Assembly: GCF_001544575.2 (NCBI RefSeq)
Contig: NZ_FCNY02000001.1
Span: forward strand, 496,001 to 560,000
Reading direction: 5' to 3'
DNA: 64,000 nucleotides
Source of the DNA: Caballeronia cordobensis
Lineage (GTDB): Bacteria; Pseudomonadota; Gammaproteobacteria; Burkholderiales; Burkholderiaceae
How positions within the stretch are numbered: the stretch's first letter is position 1; every line of letters begins with the position of its first letter. The notes under the pieces were generated by a model. That model searched no databases. It saw only the letters and a program-made list of their open reading frames with translations, and was not told where the DNA came from. This document shows positions 18,716 through 27,329 of the stretch, one piece after another. The position numbers were made by a program, and so were the translations under genes.

Positions 18716-19201
18716 CGAGTTGTCTCCGTTCTTCTGCAATGAAAACCGAGTTGCCCATTCGACGCTGCATGCGAGAGGCGTTTGCGATTCGAACCGCCGG
18801 GCGTTTTCGTGCACTTCTGACAGAGGGTTTCATCGCACGAAATGCGGTTCGCAAGCCAATGCGGCGTCACGGGCGTGAATTCTTTCGACAGCAAACCGTA
18901 CCTGCTCGCGGCTTGCGTCGCAAAGGAACAAACTGTTAAAAAGAGATACTAAGTGGCCTGCCTCCTCGCTGAATTACGTGTTTTCCGCTAGATGCGCGGA
19001 AATTCTCTATTTTGGCGGGGACGCACGACGCTCCTGAAAAATGGGGAGTCAAGCATAACACCGCATCGCGCGAATCTTGTGATGCAGCGCAATAAGACAC
19101 AATTAAGCGCAATTTATCGGTATTTACCCGAATTTAAGCGACGCTCCATTTTCGCCTCCGATCAAAAAGCAGCACGTTTGATGCCTAACAAAAGCCAACC
19201 C
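18716..19201. other. Intergenic region pckG / 2-hydroxyacid dehydrogenase
   Basis: About 485 bp between divergent genes. It contains the second copy of the 21-bp repeat (18838-18858), an imperfect hairpin (TTTCCGC..GCGGAAA, about 18982-19002), and AT-richer sequence from 18920 to 19180 where promoters for both genes would be expected. No convincing gene. Confidence 0.5.
18838..18858. repeat. 21-bp repeat, copy 2 (upstream of pckG)
   Basis: CGAAATGCGGTTCGCAAGCC plus A, one mismatch to 12568-12588. It lies 123 bp upstream of the pckG ATG, but in the opposite orientation relative to the gene compared with the topB copy. Confidence 0.5.
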
Positions 19202-20224
19202 ATGCCCATGAAAATCGCCATTCTCGACGACTACCAGGACGCCGTCCGGAAGCTCGATTGCTTCCATTTGCTCGATGACCATGAGGTGAAGGTCTTCAAT
19301 AACACGGTGCGCGGTCTCGGACAGTTGGCCAGCAGACTTTCGGAAGTGGACGCGCTCGTGCTGATTCGCGAACGCACGCGCATCAGCTCTCAACTGCTCG
19401 ATAAATGTCCGAAACTGCGCATGATCAGCCAGACCGGGCGCGCGGGCGGCGGCCATATCGATGTCGATGCCTGCACGGAGCGCGGCATCGCGGTGCTGGA
19501 AGGCACGGGCTCGCCGGTCGCCCCGGCCGAACTGACCTGGGCGCTCATCATGGCAGCGCAGCGGCGCATTCCGCAGTACGTGGCGAACCTCAAGCAGGGC
19601 GCGTGGCAGCAATCGGGGCTGAAGACATCGGCGCTGCCGCCGAATTTCGGGCTCGGGCAAGTGCTGCGCGGGCAGACGCTCGGCATCTGGGGATACGGGA
19701 AAATCGGCAAGCTGGTCGCGGGCTACGGCAAGGCGTTCGGCATGAACGTGCTCGTCTACGGACGCGAGCATTCGCAGGGCGCGGCGCGTGAAGACGGCTT
19801 CGACGTCGCTGAGAGCCGCGAGGCGCTTTTCGAACAGAGCGATGTGCTGACGCTGCACCTGCGCCTGACCGATGACACGACGGGCATCGTCAAGCAGGAC
19901 GATCTGATGCGCATGAAGCCGACCGCGCTCTTCGTCAACACGAGCCGCGCCGAGCTGCTCGAAGAGAACGCGCTGCTCAATTCGCTGCATCACAACCGGC
20001 CGGGCATGGTGGCGGTCGATGTTTTCGAGAGCGAGCCGATTCTGCAGGGCTACGGCCTGCTGCGGCTGGAGAACGTGATCTGCACGCCGCACATCGGCTA
20101 CGTGGAACGCGAGAGCTACGAACTGTACTTCGGCGCGGCGTTCCGCAATATTCTCGCGTTCGATGCCGGCGATACGTCGAGCGTCTTCAACAAGGAAGCG
20201 CTTCAGCACGTGCGCCGCCGCTAG
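19202..20224 (+). CDS. D-2-hydroxyacid dehydrogenase family protein
   Basis: A 340-aa NAD(P)-dependent dehydrogenase starting MPMKIAILDDYQDAVRKL. The N-terminal substrate domain has SQTGRAGGGHIDVDACTERG, and the nucleotide-binding domain carries the Rossmann glycine motif LGIWGYGKIGKLVAGYG. VNTSRAELLEE (catalytic-Arg region), DVFESEP (Glu) and CTPHIGYVERES (catalytic His) follow. These make it an active member of the D-isomer 2-hydroxyacid dehydrogenase family, closest to phosphoglycerate dehydrogenase-like proteins; the substrate is not known. Starts at 19181, 19202 and 19208 are in frame and none has a strong Shine-Dalgarno, so the exact start is uncertain. Confidence 0.88.
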   Translation: MPMKIAILDDYQDAVRKLDCFHLLDDHEVKVFNNTVRGLGQLASRLSEVDALVLIRERTRISSQLLDKCPKLRMISQTGRAGGGHIDVDACTERGIAVLEGTGSPVAPAELTWALIMAAQRRIPQYVANLKQGAWQQSGLKTSALPPNFGLGQVLRGQTLGIWGYGKIGKLVAGYGKAFGMNVLVYGREHSQGAAREDGFDVAESREALFEQSDVLTLHLRLTDDTTGIVKQDDLMRMKPTALFVNTSRAELLEENALLNSLHHNRPGMVAVDVFESEPILQGYGLLRLENVICTPHIGYVERESYELYFGAAFRNILAFDAGDTSSVFNKEALQHVRRR

Positions 20225-20237
20225 GCGACGCCTGCGG

Positions 20238-20714
20238 CTAGAGCGTCGAGATCTCGATCGACGGCTCGCAGCGCACCGGAAAATTCACCGAGTTCGCGAT
20301 GAAACAGAAGCGGTGCGCCTCTTCGTGAAGGCGCGCCGCGAGACCGGCGTCTCCTCCTGCGCCGATCGTCACGCGCGGGCGGAGCGTCACATCGACGAAG
20401 CGTCCGCTGCCGTTCTTTTCCTCCTGCATCGTGCCGATGGCTTCATCGACATAAGCCGTCACGACGATCTTGCTCGTCGCGCACAGGTGGAGATACCAGA
20501 GCATGTGGCACGACGAGAGCGACGCCACGAACAGTTCTTCCGGATTATGGCGCGCGGGATCGCCGCGAAACGCCGGGTCGCTCGATGCTTCGATCGCCGT
20601 CTTCGCGCCGACGCGCACCAGATGATCGCGCGAGTAGGCGTCGTAGGCGGAGGTGCCGGAACCGAGATTGCCTGTCCAGTCGATGGTCAGTTGGTACGTG
20701 TGCTTCTTCGACAC
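20238..20714 (-). CDS. OsmC family peroxiredoxin-like protein
   Basis: A 158-aa protein starting with GTG at 20712-20714, preceded by GAGGAGCACGCC, a good ribosome-binding site. NPEELFVASLSSCHMLWYLHLC contains the first peroxidatic cysteine context of OsmC/Ohr proteins, and HRFCFIANSVNFPV the second. Members reduce organic hydroperoxides. It is the last gene of a leftward trio after the patatin-like gene, 13 bp behind it. Confidence 0.88.
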   Translation of the reverse strand: MSKKHTYQLTIDWTGNLGSGTSAYDAYSRDHLVRVGAKTAIEASSDPAFRGDPARHNPEELFVASLSSCHMLWYLHLCATSKIVVTAYVDEAIGTMQEEKNGSGRFVDVTLRPRVTIGAGGDAGLAARLHEEAHRFCFIANSVNFPVRCEPSIEISTL

Positions 20715-20727
20715 GGCGTGCTCCTCG

Positions 20728-21597
20728 TCAGGAGAGATGTTCTGCCATTTCAGCAAGACGCGGCAGACGCTCGAGAAAATCCTCGCCATCCGCACGGCCC
20801 AGGTCGTAAGCATGTTGCATTTGCGACGGGGTCGTATAGTCCCAGCTCGAAATCGGCACCTTGCGCGACGGCTGAATGTAGATGCGCTGTTGCTCGCCGT
20901 GCGGCACGACGAACATGCGCTCGCGCGGATAGAGCCGCGTGACCATGACGAGCACGAGACCCGGCGATGCATCGAGCGCGGAGACCGGCACGTTATCGAC
21001 CATGCCGCCATCGAGGACGGGACGGCCGTTGCGTCGCAGGATCGGCGTGAACGGCGGTGTGCTCGACGATTGCAGGATCAGATCGGCGAGATCGTCGATG
21101 GTCGCGCATTCCTGCGCTTTCACGAATTCCGGATGAAAACCGAGCGCCTGTCCGAGTGTCGGATGCAGCGTCTTGCGCACGTACTTCTCGATGTTGTACG
21201 CGATCAGACCCGCGGCGACCGCGCTGCGCGCGCCGAGCCAGCGCGGCAGATGCGACACGCCGATACGGATCTCGGGCGCTTTCGCGAGATCGTGAAAGCG
21301 GTCCGCGAAGATATCGAGCAAGGCCTGACGATAGATGCGGTAATGCGGAAACACCGATTGCCCGCGCAGCAAATTGCCCCAGTAGGCGTTTCTTTTGTTC
21401 TCGCGCAGCGCCTCGGCGTAGTAGCGCATGACCCAGCGCGATTCGTTCGTGTAGAGCATGCAGGCCGTGGCCGCGCCCGCCGATATTCCCGCGATGATGC
21501 GCGGCCTGAGATTCAGCTCCGGCTGGATGACGTCCCAGAATCCGGCTTGCCACCAGCAGCGGTTGCCGCCGCCGGCGAATACGACCTGATCGAACAT
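20728..21597 (-). CDS. Patatin-like phospholipase
   Basis: A 289-aa patatin-fold lipid acyl hydrolase. The oxyanion-hole motif FAGGGNRCWWQAG lies at the N-terminus (7-19), the nucleophile elbow GISAGA places Ser39, and the dyad aspartate is in PVLDGGMVDN (about residue 207). No signal peptide is seen, so it should be cytoplasmic. Its ATG immediately follows the TAA of the thioesterase gene, suggesting coupled expression and a shared role in lipid or acyl-CoA turnover (inference). Confidence 0.92.
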   Translation of the reverse strand: MFDQVVFAGGGNRCWWQAGFWDVIQPELNLRPRIIAGISAGAATACMLYTNESRWVMRYYAEALRENKRNAYWGNLLRGQSVFPHYRIYRQALLDIFADRFHDLAKAPEIRIGVSHLPRWLGARSAVAAGLIAYNIEKYVRKTLHPTLGQALGFHPEFVKAQECATIDDLADLILQSSSTPPFTPILRRNGRPVLDGGMVDNVPVSALDASPGLVLVMVTRLYPRERMFVVPHGEQQRIYIQPSRKVPISSWDYTTPSQMQHAYDLGRADGEDFLERLPRLAEMAEHLS

Positions 21598-22032
21598 TTA
21601 CTTGGCGATGAGCGCGTAGGTTGTCGTGGCGTGCGCGGCGAGTTCGCCTTGCGCGTCGCGCAGTTCGATATCGCCGAAGACGAGATTGCGGCCGCGGCGC
21701 TGGATGCGCGCGGTCACGAGGACGTCGCCGGCTTTCACGGGGCGCATGAAAGTCGTGTTGAGCGAGACGGTGGTCATCGGCTGGAAACCGCCCATTGCAT
21801 GCGAGACGACGACGACCATCGCGGTGTCGGCCGCGGCCATGAACACCTGACCGCAGATGACGCCGCCTGCGTGGCGCAGGTGGTCGGAGTAAGGCAGGCG
21901 CAGCGTGACGGTGTTTTCGCCGACGGATTCGGGGGCGAGCTGCAACTCTTTGACCCACGGGGCGAGGATGCTGTCGAGCAAGGCGCGGATTGCGGTTTCG
22001 TCCATTTTTGTGTGCCGGGTTGGATGCGCCAT
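21598..22032 (-). CDS. PaaI-family hotdog thioesterase
   Basis: A 144-aa single hotdog-fold protein. Diagnostic blocks are LRHAGGVICGQVFMAAADTAM (the HxGG-type active-site helix) and MTTVSLNTTFMRPVKAGDVLVTARI, typical of PaaI-like acyl-CoA thioesterases. It could also start at Met10 (22005, MDETAIRALLDS). First gene of the thioesterase-patatin-OsmC operon. Confidence 0.9.
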   Translation of the reverse strand: MAHPTRHTKMDETAIRALLDSILAPWVKELQLAPESVGENTVTLRLPYSDHLRHAGGVICGQVFMAAADTAMVVVVSHAMGGFQPMTTVSLNTTFMRPVKAGDVLVTARIQRRGRNLVFGDIELRDAQGELAAHATTTYALIAK

Positions 22033-22112
22033 GATACCGGGCCGTCGAGGAGCTGCTCGTTGGTTGTGTAGGAGGGGTTCTTCAAAAAGTTAAGAATTTT
22101 CGTTGCGGGGGC

Positions 22113-22142
22113 TTGCGCATCTGTAAAAGCAGACGCTATAAT
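22113..22142 (+). promoter_or_regulatory. Sigma-70 promoter of tRNA-Lys
   Basis: TTGCGC (22113-22118), an 18-nt spacer and a perfect TATAAT (22137-22142). The expected start near 22149 is just before the tRNA 5' end at 22155. Confidence 0.8.
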
Positions 22143-22154
22143 TTCGCTTCTGTT

Positions 22155-22230
22155 GGGGCGTTAGCTCAGTTGGTAGAGCAGCGGACTCTTAATCCGTAGG
22201 TCGAGTGTTCGAGTCACTCACGCCCCACCA
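22155..22230 (+). tRNA. tRNA-Lys (CTT)
   Basis: A 76-nt cloverleaf including encoded CCA: acceptor GGGGCGT/ACGCCCC, D-arm GCTCAGTTGGTAGAGC, anticodon arm GCGGA-CTCTTAA-TCCGT with anticodon CTT, T-arm GAGTG-TTCGAGT-CACTC. It reads AAG codons. An EVE/nuclease locus follows immediately. Confidence 0.96.
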
Positions 22231-22240
22231 AGTATTTGGA

Positions 22241-22272
22241 AGCCCGGTTAGCGAAAGCTGACCGGGTTTTTT
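22241..22272 (+). terminator. Terminator of tRNA-Lys
   Basis: AGCCCGGTTAGC (22241-22252) pairs with GCTGACCGGGTT around a GAAA tetraloop and is followed by a TTTT tract ending at 22272. Confidence 0.88.
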
Positions 22273-22287
22273 GCTTTGTCTCCTCTG

Positions 22288-22968
22288 CTATTCGTCCTCG
22301 CCCTCCGCGTATTCGTCGAGAACCGAATCGGAAAAGTGAGCGAGGTGCTTCTGCGAGGCGAGTTCGCGCAGGCTGTCGTACGAAATATAGGTGCAGCTTT
22401 CCGCCAGAGGGCCCTTCTCCAGCAACGAGAAGACTGGCCGCCGAATTTCCTGAAACACTTTTTCACGACGCTCAAGCGGCGCGACAATGTGCAACCGGAT
22501 ATCTACGTTCGGCTGAAGCGCAAGCAGATCCGCCATTCGCAAGATGCCTGAATACACCGAGGTCGTATGCTCGACTTCAAATGCCCTAACGATATAGCGT
22601 CCGCGAATCCACAGCACATCTATCTGCTCGATCGTTCTTAACGTGGTCGAATCGTAGTTAAGCGGAAGTCGCTCAAGCAGGGATCGACGAACTTCGGGCT
22701 GTTCGGACAGAACGGGCGCTCTGTCATTCACAGGTACCCATATCGACATTCCCATCTGCGCACCGACTTTAGCCAGCAACGCTTGAATTTGATGCGATTC
22801 CCTTAGCGTCTGAACTGGAGCAGTCTCGTTGCCGTCAACCTCATCGACCTTCTGCGGGACGCTCACCGTCACTACCTTGTCGGCTCGGTTAACACGGTGC
22901 GTCTCGATCTTGCGTTTGAGTGAATCGTCGAGTTCATAAACGAGCTGGGAGATAGCTTGCGCCTGCAC
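22288..22968 (-). CDS. PD-(D/E)XK nuclease-like protein (C-terminal half of a split EVE-nuclease gene)
   Basis: A 226-aa protein whose C-terminal half looks like a restriction-endonuclease fold. QIDVLWIRGRYIVRAFEVEHT has a metal-binding Asp (IDVLW) and an E-x-E in place of the usual ExK, followed by SVYSGILRMADLLALQPN. No signal peptide or membrane segment. The only start in the frame near its beginning is GTG (22968). The frame stays open upstream to about 23002 and reads LTTTASSSQEAVQAQAIS, overlapping the EVE-domain gene in another frame. Joining the two by one base gives a continuous protein, so I read this as the second half of one broken gene. Its place beside tRNA-Lys fits a horizontally acquired defence gene. 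Confidence 0.6.
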   Translation of the reverse strand: MQAQAISQLVYELDDSLKRKIETHRVNRADKVVTVSVPQKVDEVDGNETAPVQTLRESHQIQALLAKVGAQMGMSIWVPVNDRAPVLSEQPEVRRSLLERLPLNYDSTTLRTIEQIDVLWIRGRYIVRAFEVEHTTSVYSGILRMADLLALQPNVDIRLHIVAPLERREKVFQEIRRPVFSLLEKGPLAESCTYISYDSLRELASQKHLAHFSDSVLDEYAEGEDE

Positions 22969-23395
22969 GGCCTCTTGTGAGCTTGATGCCGTCGTCGTCA
23001 GTCAGGCGTGTGAGACTTGCGCGGATGGTCCCGGTCCACTTCAGCGAGTCGAGCGCAAGTCTTCGTGTGAACGAGAGATTGCTCCAAAGCGCAGAGTCAT
23101 GAACGGGAATCGAACGTTCAATATCCAGCCAGACTAATTGCCGCACATGAAAGCGGACAGAAAATGGATCGTCCGACGCCAGGAAGAGCGGAGTGTGATC
23201 TTCAAAAGGACCGTCAACAACCTCTAACAACCCGCACCAGCGAGACGCAGTTGTCACATAGCACACGAACACGTCGCCCTTTTTCACCTTCTGCGCCGAC
23301 CCTTTTCGGGATTCACGAAATCCCGAAACGCTTCGGTTAGAAGCGGCAAAGGCGGCGTGTGTTTCGGGGCTGAACAGATTAACGAAGAAAGCCAT
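22934..23395 (-). CDS. EVE-like (PUA-fold) domain protein, N-terminal half of the split EVE-nuclease gene
   Basis: A 153-aa protein. FFVNLFSPETHAAFAAS, KKGDVFVCYVTTASRWCGLLEVV and FSVRFHVRQLVWLDIERSIPV match the EVE/YTH-like beta-barrel that reads modified bases. After RLTDDDGIKLT the frame turns into RGRAGASYLPARL and stops, whereas a +1 shift near 22978 leads into QEAVQAQAISQLVYELDDS of the nuclease-like frame. EVE domains fused to nucleases are known components of modification-dependent restriction, so a single protein cutting modified foreign DNA is the likely ancestor. Whether it is active now depends on the apparent frameshift. Confidence 0.62.
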   Translation of the reverse strand: MAFFVNLFSPETHAAFAASNRSVSGFRESRKGSAQKVKKGDVFVCYVTTASRWCGLLEVVDGPFEDHTPLFLASDDPFSVRFHVRQLVWLDIERSIPVHDSALWSNLSFTRRLALDSLKWTGTIRASLTRLTDDDGIKLTRGRAGASYLPARL

Positions 23396-23542
23396 GTTGA
23401 TAGGCCAAAATCATCCAATACGATAGAACAAAGGCAATGATCCTACGACGCGCGCAAAGGGTGAAGGAAAGATATTTTCGGTGTCCTGCTCACCAATTCG
23501 TTAAGGGCACGCGCCGACGAGACATACTAAGGCATTCAACCA

Positions 23543-23932
23543 TCACCCCACCACCTCCGCCCCCCGCCCCACCAACAACTCCCGCAACACCGACCGATGA
23601 CACCGCCCTTCATCCTCGCAATAACACCCCACCGAAAAGTTAGCGCCATGCGACAACGCCGCCAATAAATCCAGCGTCCTGCTCGCATCCGGCTCCGCCA
23701 TCTCCGCCTTGAACTTCTTCACGAACGCGCGCCAGTCCTTATCGCTCTCCGCGTGCAGCGCTTCCGTCACCAACGCCTGCGTCGGCGACAAAACCGGATA
23801 CCACACGTCATAAAAATCGCGCTTGGCAAACTCGGCCTTGGGCACCCCGCGCGGCGGCCGGCGTACCGTGCCGATCCGCAAGCCCTCGTTCTCCGCGCGC
23901 GGCGTCCCGAGCCGCACGATTCGTATCGCCAT
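23543..23932 (-). CDS. DUF488 family protein
   Basis: About 129 aa starting MAIRIVRLGTPRAENEGLRIG. The DUF488 pattern is clear: a positively charged N-terminal strand, FYDVWYPVLSPT, then the conserved FSVGCYCEDEGRCHRSVLRELL with the cysteine-rich loop. Function is unknown; the fold is compact and cytoplasmic. AAGGAGACCG precedes two consecutive ATG codons (23935 and 23932), and I chose the second. It is divergent from the MFS gene. Confidence 0.88.
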   Translation of the reverse strand: MAIRIVRLGTPRAENEGLRIGTVRRPPRGVPKAEFAKRDFYDVWYPVLSPTQALVTEALHAESDKDWRAFVKKFKAEMAEPDASRTLDLLAALSHGANFSVGCYCEDEGRCHRSVLRELLVGRGAEVVG

Positions 23933-24077
23933 CATCGGTCTCCTTCGATAAACAGGCACGCCACAGCATAACCGCTGATATCGCTTTGAAAGCTCCCGCG
24001 CTCACGCTCAGCGGACCGCACGAACTTCCCGTATCGTTTCGGATTATTCTCCTTCCGCTTACATCCGAATCGCCGCC

Positions 24078-25511
24078 GTGCCCATCGAAGAACGCCCCCA
24101 CACTTCCGCCCGCGATCCCGACGCGCCGATGACCCCGCTCGAGCGCCGCGGCATGGCCGCGATCCTGCTCTCGGTCTCGCTCGCGACGCTCGACACCGCC
24201 ATCGCCAACACCGCGCTGCCCGCGATCGCCGCCGATCTGCACGCGACGCCCGCCGCCTCCGTCTGGATCATCAACGCGTATCAGCTCGCGATGGTCGCGA
24301 CGCTGCTGCCCCTCGCCGCGCTCGGCGGCATTCTCGGCCATCGGCGGGTGTATCTCGCCGGGCTCATCGTGTTTCTCGTCGCGTCGGCGGTCTGCGCGTT
24401 CTCGTGGTCGCTGCCGACGCTCGTCGCCGCGCGCCTGCTGCAAGGCCTGGGCGCCGCCGCGATCATGAGCGTCAACGCGGCGCTGATCAGCGCGATCTTT
24501 CCGCCGCATCGGCTCGGACGCGGCGTCGGGCTGAACGCGCTCGTCGTCGGCATTGCGTTCGCGGTCGGGCCGACGGTCGCGTCGATCGTCCTCTCGCTCG
24601 GCACCTGGCCGTGGCTCTTCGCGGTCAATCTGCCCGTCGGCATATTCGCGCTGATGATCGCGTGGCGCTCGCTGCCGCAGACCAAGCGCGCCGCCCACGG
24701 CTTCGATCGCATCGCGGCGCTGCTCAACGTGGTCACGTTCGCGTCGCTGATCTTCGCGCTCGGCGAGGCGGCACAGCGCGCGAGCACGCAGATCGTGCTC
24801 GCGTCGTTCGGCATCGCGGTCGTCGCCGGCGCGCTGCTATTGCGACGCGAACGCGGCCACCCCGCGCCGATGCTCCCCGTCGATCTCTTTCGCCGTCCGA
24901 TGTTCGCGCTCTCGACGATGACCGCCATCTGCTCGTTCGCCGCGCAGGGGCTCGCGTTCGTGTCGCTGCCGTTTTTCTTCGAAAGCGTGCTGGGCCGCAG
25001 TCAGGTCGAAACCGGGTTCCTGATGACGCCGTGGTCCGCGCTCGTCGCGGTGATGGCGCCGATCGCGGGACGCATGTCGGATCGTCACTCGCCCGGTTTG
25101 CTGGGCGGCGTCGGACTGGCCATTCTGTGCGTGGGGATGGTGTCGCTCGCGATGTTGCCCGCCGAGCCGCATGCGCTGGAAATCTGCATCCGCATGGCGA
25201 TTTGCGGCGCGGGTTTCGGCTTCTTTCAGTCGCCGAACCTGAAGGCGTTCATGTCGAGCGCGCCGCGCGAACGAAGCGGCGGCGCGAGCGGCACGATCGC
25301 GACATCGCGTCTGATCGGGCAAGCGACGGGCGCGGCGCTCGTCGCGTTGTGCTTCAGCATCGCGGGAAAGCATGGTCCGACGCTCGCGCTCTCGCTCGGT
25401 GCGGCGTTCGCGGGCGCGGGCAGCGTCGCGAGCGGCTTGCGGCTCGTCACGCGCGAGCCGTCGCAGGCGGCATCGGAGAAAATCGCGGTGGAGCCTTCCC
25501 GGAAGGCGTGA
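24078..25511 (+). CDS. MFS transporter, DHA2 (14-TMS drug/H+ antiporter) family
   Basis: A 477-aa membrane protein. The N-terminal cytoplasmic tail is followed by the first helix with LATLDTAIANTALPAIAADL, the motif C-like D1 pattern of EmrB/QacA proteins, and LGGILGHRRVYLAG is motif A. About 14 hydrophobic segments are spread over 25-455. Drug or metabolite efflux by proton antiport is the family role; the substrate is unknown. No membrane-fusion (EmrA-like) partner is adjacent. Convergent with dbpA, with 3 bp between the stops. Confidence 0.9.
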   Translation: MPIEERPHTSARDPDAPMTPLERRGMAAILLSVSLATLDTAIANTALPAIAADLHATPAASVWIINAYQLAMVATLLPLAALGGILGHRRVYLAGLIVFLVASAVCAFSWSLPTLVAARLLQGLGAAAIMSVNAALISAIFPPHRLGRGVGLNALVVGIAFAVGPTVASIVLSLGTWPWLFAVNLPVGIFALMIAWRSLPQTKRAAHGFDRIAALLNVVTFASLIFALGEAAQRASTQIVLASFGIAVVAGALLLRRERGHPAPMLPVDLFRRPMFALSTMTAICSFAAQGLAFVSLPFFFESVLGRSQVETGFLMTPWSALVAVMAPIAGRMSDRHSPGLLGGVGLAILCVGMVSLAMLPAEPHALEICIRMAICGAGFGFFQSPNLKAFMSSAPRERSGGASGTIATSRLIGQATGAALVALCFSIAGKHGPTLALSLGAAFAGAGSVASGLRLVTREPSQAASEKIAVEPSRKA

Positions 25512-25514
25512 AGC

Positions 25515-26897
25515 TCACATGCGCCGCACTTTCACCTTGCGGCCTTTTAGCTTCCCCACGCTCAGTTTGCGCACGGCGTCATCGGCGGCGGTTCGTTCGA
25601 CGGCCACGTACGTGACCATGTCCATCACGTTGATCTTGCCGATCTGCTTGCCGTCGAAGCCCGCTTCGCCGGTGAGCGCGCCGAGCACGTCGCCCGGGCG
25701 GATCTTGTCCTTGCGGCCGCCGAGGATTTGCAGCGTCGCCATCGGCGGCTTCAGGTGTCCCGGTTCCGCCGACGTCAGCTCGTCGAGCGGATGCCACTCC
25801 ACTTCCTTGCGCTGCGCCTCTTCGATCGCGCCGACGCGGCCCATCTCGTCCATGCTCGCGAGCGACAGCGCCCAGCCCTCTTCGCCCGCGCGCCCCGTCC
25901 GGCCGATGCGGTGCACATGCACTTCCGGGTCGGGCGTTACGTCGACGTTGATCACCGCTTCCAGCTGCGCGATGTCGAGACCGCGCGCGGCGACATCGGT
26001 GGCAACGAGCACGGAGCAACTCCGGTTGGCGAACTGCACGAGCACCTGATCGCGCTCGCGTTGCTCCAGCTCACCATGCAGAGTCAGCGCCTCGAAACCT
26101 TGCGCGCGCAACACGTCGAGCAGATCGCGGCATTGCTGCTTCGTGTTGCAGAACGCAAGCGTGCTCACCGGGCGATAGTGATCGAGCAGCAACCCCACCG
26201 CATGCAGGCGCTCGTGATCCTCGACCTGATAGAAGCGCTGCTTGATCTTAGCGTTGCTGTGCTGTTCGGTGAGCTTGACCTCGCGCGGATTGCGCAGGAA
26301 CTGCTGGCTCAGTTTCGCGATGCCTTCCGGATATGTCGCCGAGAACAGCAAGGTCTGACGCTCCTTCGGACACTGCCGCGCGACGGACGCGATGTCGTCG
26401 AAGAAGCCCATGTCCAGCATGCGATCGGCTTCGTCGAGAACGAGCGTGCGCACGGCATCGAGCGAGAGCGTCTCGCGCTGCAAGTGATCCATGATACGGC
26501 CCGGCGTGCCGACGACAATATGCGCGCCATGCTCCAGACTCGCGATCTGCGGGCGCATCGGCGTGCCGCCGCATAGCGTCAGCACTTTCACGTTGTCCTC
26601 CGCGCGCGCGAGGCGGCGGATTTCCTGCGTGACCTGATCGGCGAGTTCGCGCGTCGGGCAGAGCACGAGCGCCTGCACGGCGAACCGGCTCGAATCGAGT
26701 TTCGATAACAGCGGCAGCGTGAACGCCGCCGTCTTGCCGCTGCCGGTTTTCGCCTGCGCGATGAGATCGTGGCCCGCGAGCGCGGGCGGCAGGCTCGCGG
26801 CCTGGATCGGCGTCATCGACAGATAGCCGAGTTGCTGCAGGTTCGACTGCATCGCGGGCGAAAGCGGCAGGCTGGCGAAGGAGGTGTCGGTCGTCAT
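25515..26897 (-). CDS. dbpA: ATP-dependent RNA helicase DbpA
   Basis: A 460-aa DEAD-box helicase. The Q-motif region, Walker A (AKTGSGKT), PTRELADQV, GTPGRIMDH, DEAD (VLDEADRML), SAT (LLFSATYPE) and HRIGRTGRAG are all present. The C-terminal domain (about 385-460; GGRKDKIRPGDVLGALTGEAG, GKINVMDMVTYVAVER) is the DbpA RNA-binding domain that recognises hairpin 92 of 23S rRNA, so a role in 50S assembly follows. It starts 4 bp after the small zinc-ribbon gene and is probably translated with it. Confidence 0.94.
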   Translation of the reverse strand: MTTDTSFASLPLSPAMQSNLQQLGYLSMTPIQAASLPPALAGHDLIAQAKTGSGKTAAFTLPLLSKLDSSRFAVQALVLCPTRELADQVTQEIRRLARAEDNVKVLTLCGGTPMRPQIASLEHGAHIVVGTPGRIMDHLQRETLSLDAVRTLVLDEADRMLDMGFFDDIASVARQCPKERQTLLFSATYPEGIAKLSQQFLRNPREVKLTEQHSNAKIKQRFYQVEDHERLHAVGLLLDHYRPVSTLAFCNTKQQCRDLLDVLRAQGFEALTLHGELEQRERDQVLVQFANRSCSVLVATDVAARGLDIAQLEAVINVDVTPDPEVHVHRIGRTGRAGEEGWALSLASMDEMGRVGAIEEAQRKEVEWHPLDELTSAEPGHLKPPMATLQILGGRKDKIRPGDVLGALTGEAGFDGKQIGKINVMDMVTYVAVERTAADDAVRKLSVGKLKGRKVKVRRM

Positions 26898-26901
26898 GAT
26901 T

Positions 26902-27096
26902 TCAGCGTGTTCCGTGCGGCGGGATGTCGGTGATCTGCTCGTACGTGGTCGCGCCGTCGTCGGCCGTGTGGCGCGTCACGTAGTTACGCGCGCCGCACAT
27001 CGGGCAACGGAACAGCAATCCCTGGCCCTCGTTCTTGATGACGACGTCCGATAGTTCCCATTCCGCGCCGCAGGATTGATTTCGACAAGTGAACAT
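26902..27096 (-). CDS. Small zinc-ribbon protein
   Basis: A 64-aa protein from MFTCRNQSC, with two CxxC pairs: C4 and C9 in FTCRNQSCGAEW and CPMC in LLFRCPMCGARNYV. These would hold one zinc. Function unknown. In-frame ATGs at 27114 and 27138 would add 6 or 14 residues. It is directly upstream of dbpA, so an RNA- or ribosome-related role is possible but only inferred. Confidence 0.75.
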   Translation of the reverse strand: MFTCRNQSCGAEWELSDVVIKNEGQGLLFRCPMCGARNYVTRHTADDGATTYEQITDIPPHGTR

Positions 27097-27253
27097 TTGG
27101 TGGCTCTCTTCCATGCGTGACGCGTTTGATCGGTTCAAAGGCGAGAGTGTACGCGGGGTCGGCGGCCAGCGTGCCCGCGCCGTTGTGTCACAGATTTTTA
27201 TCGCTTCCGATGACGGCCGTCATTGAAGCGCCGACACGCGGTCATCGCACTTA

Positions 27254-27276
27254 AAGATGCATTTACCATACCTCTT
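27254..27276 (+). promoter_or_regulatory. NsrR-like operator upstream of hcp
   Basis: A perfect left half-site AAGATGCATTT (27254-27264), then A, then CCATACCTCTT (27266-27276), which matches 7 of 11 positions of the inverted half AAATGCATCTT. It lies 54 bp upstream of the hcp start codon. NsrR, the nitric-oxide-sensing repressor, controls hcp in many proteobacteria. Confidence 0.7.
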
Positions 27277-27329
27277 ACTGCGACGTGATTCGTTGCCCGA
27301 TCAACGACTGACATGAAAAAGGAGTCACC

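Noticed and set aside
23536..23575. C-rich low-complexity stretch as a possible simple-sequence repeat
   Set aside because: Irregular CCACC/CCGCC run at the 3' end of DUF488 with no fixed unit.
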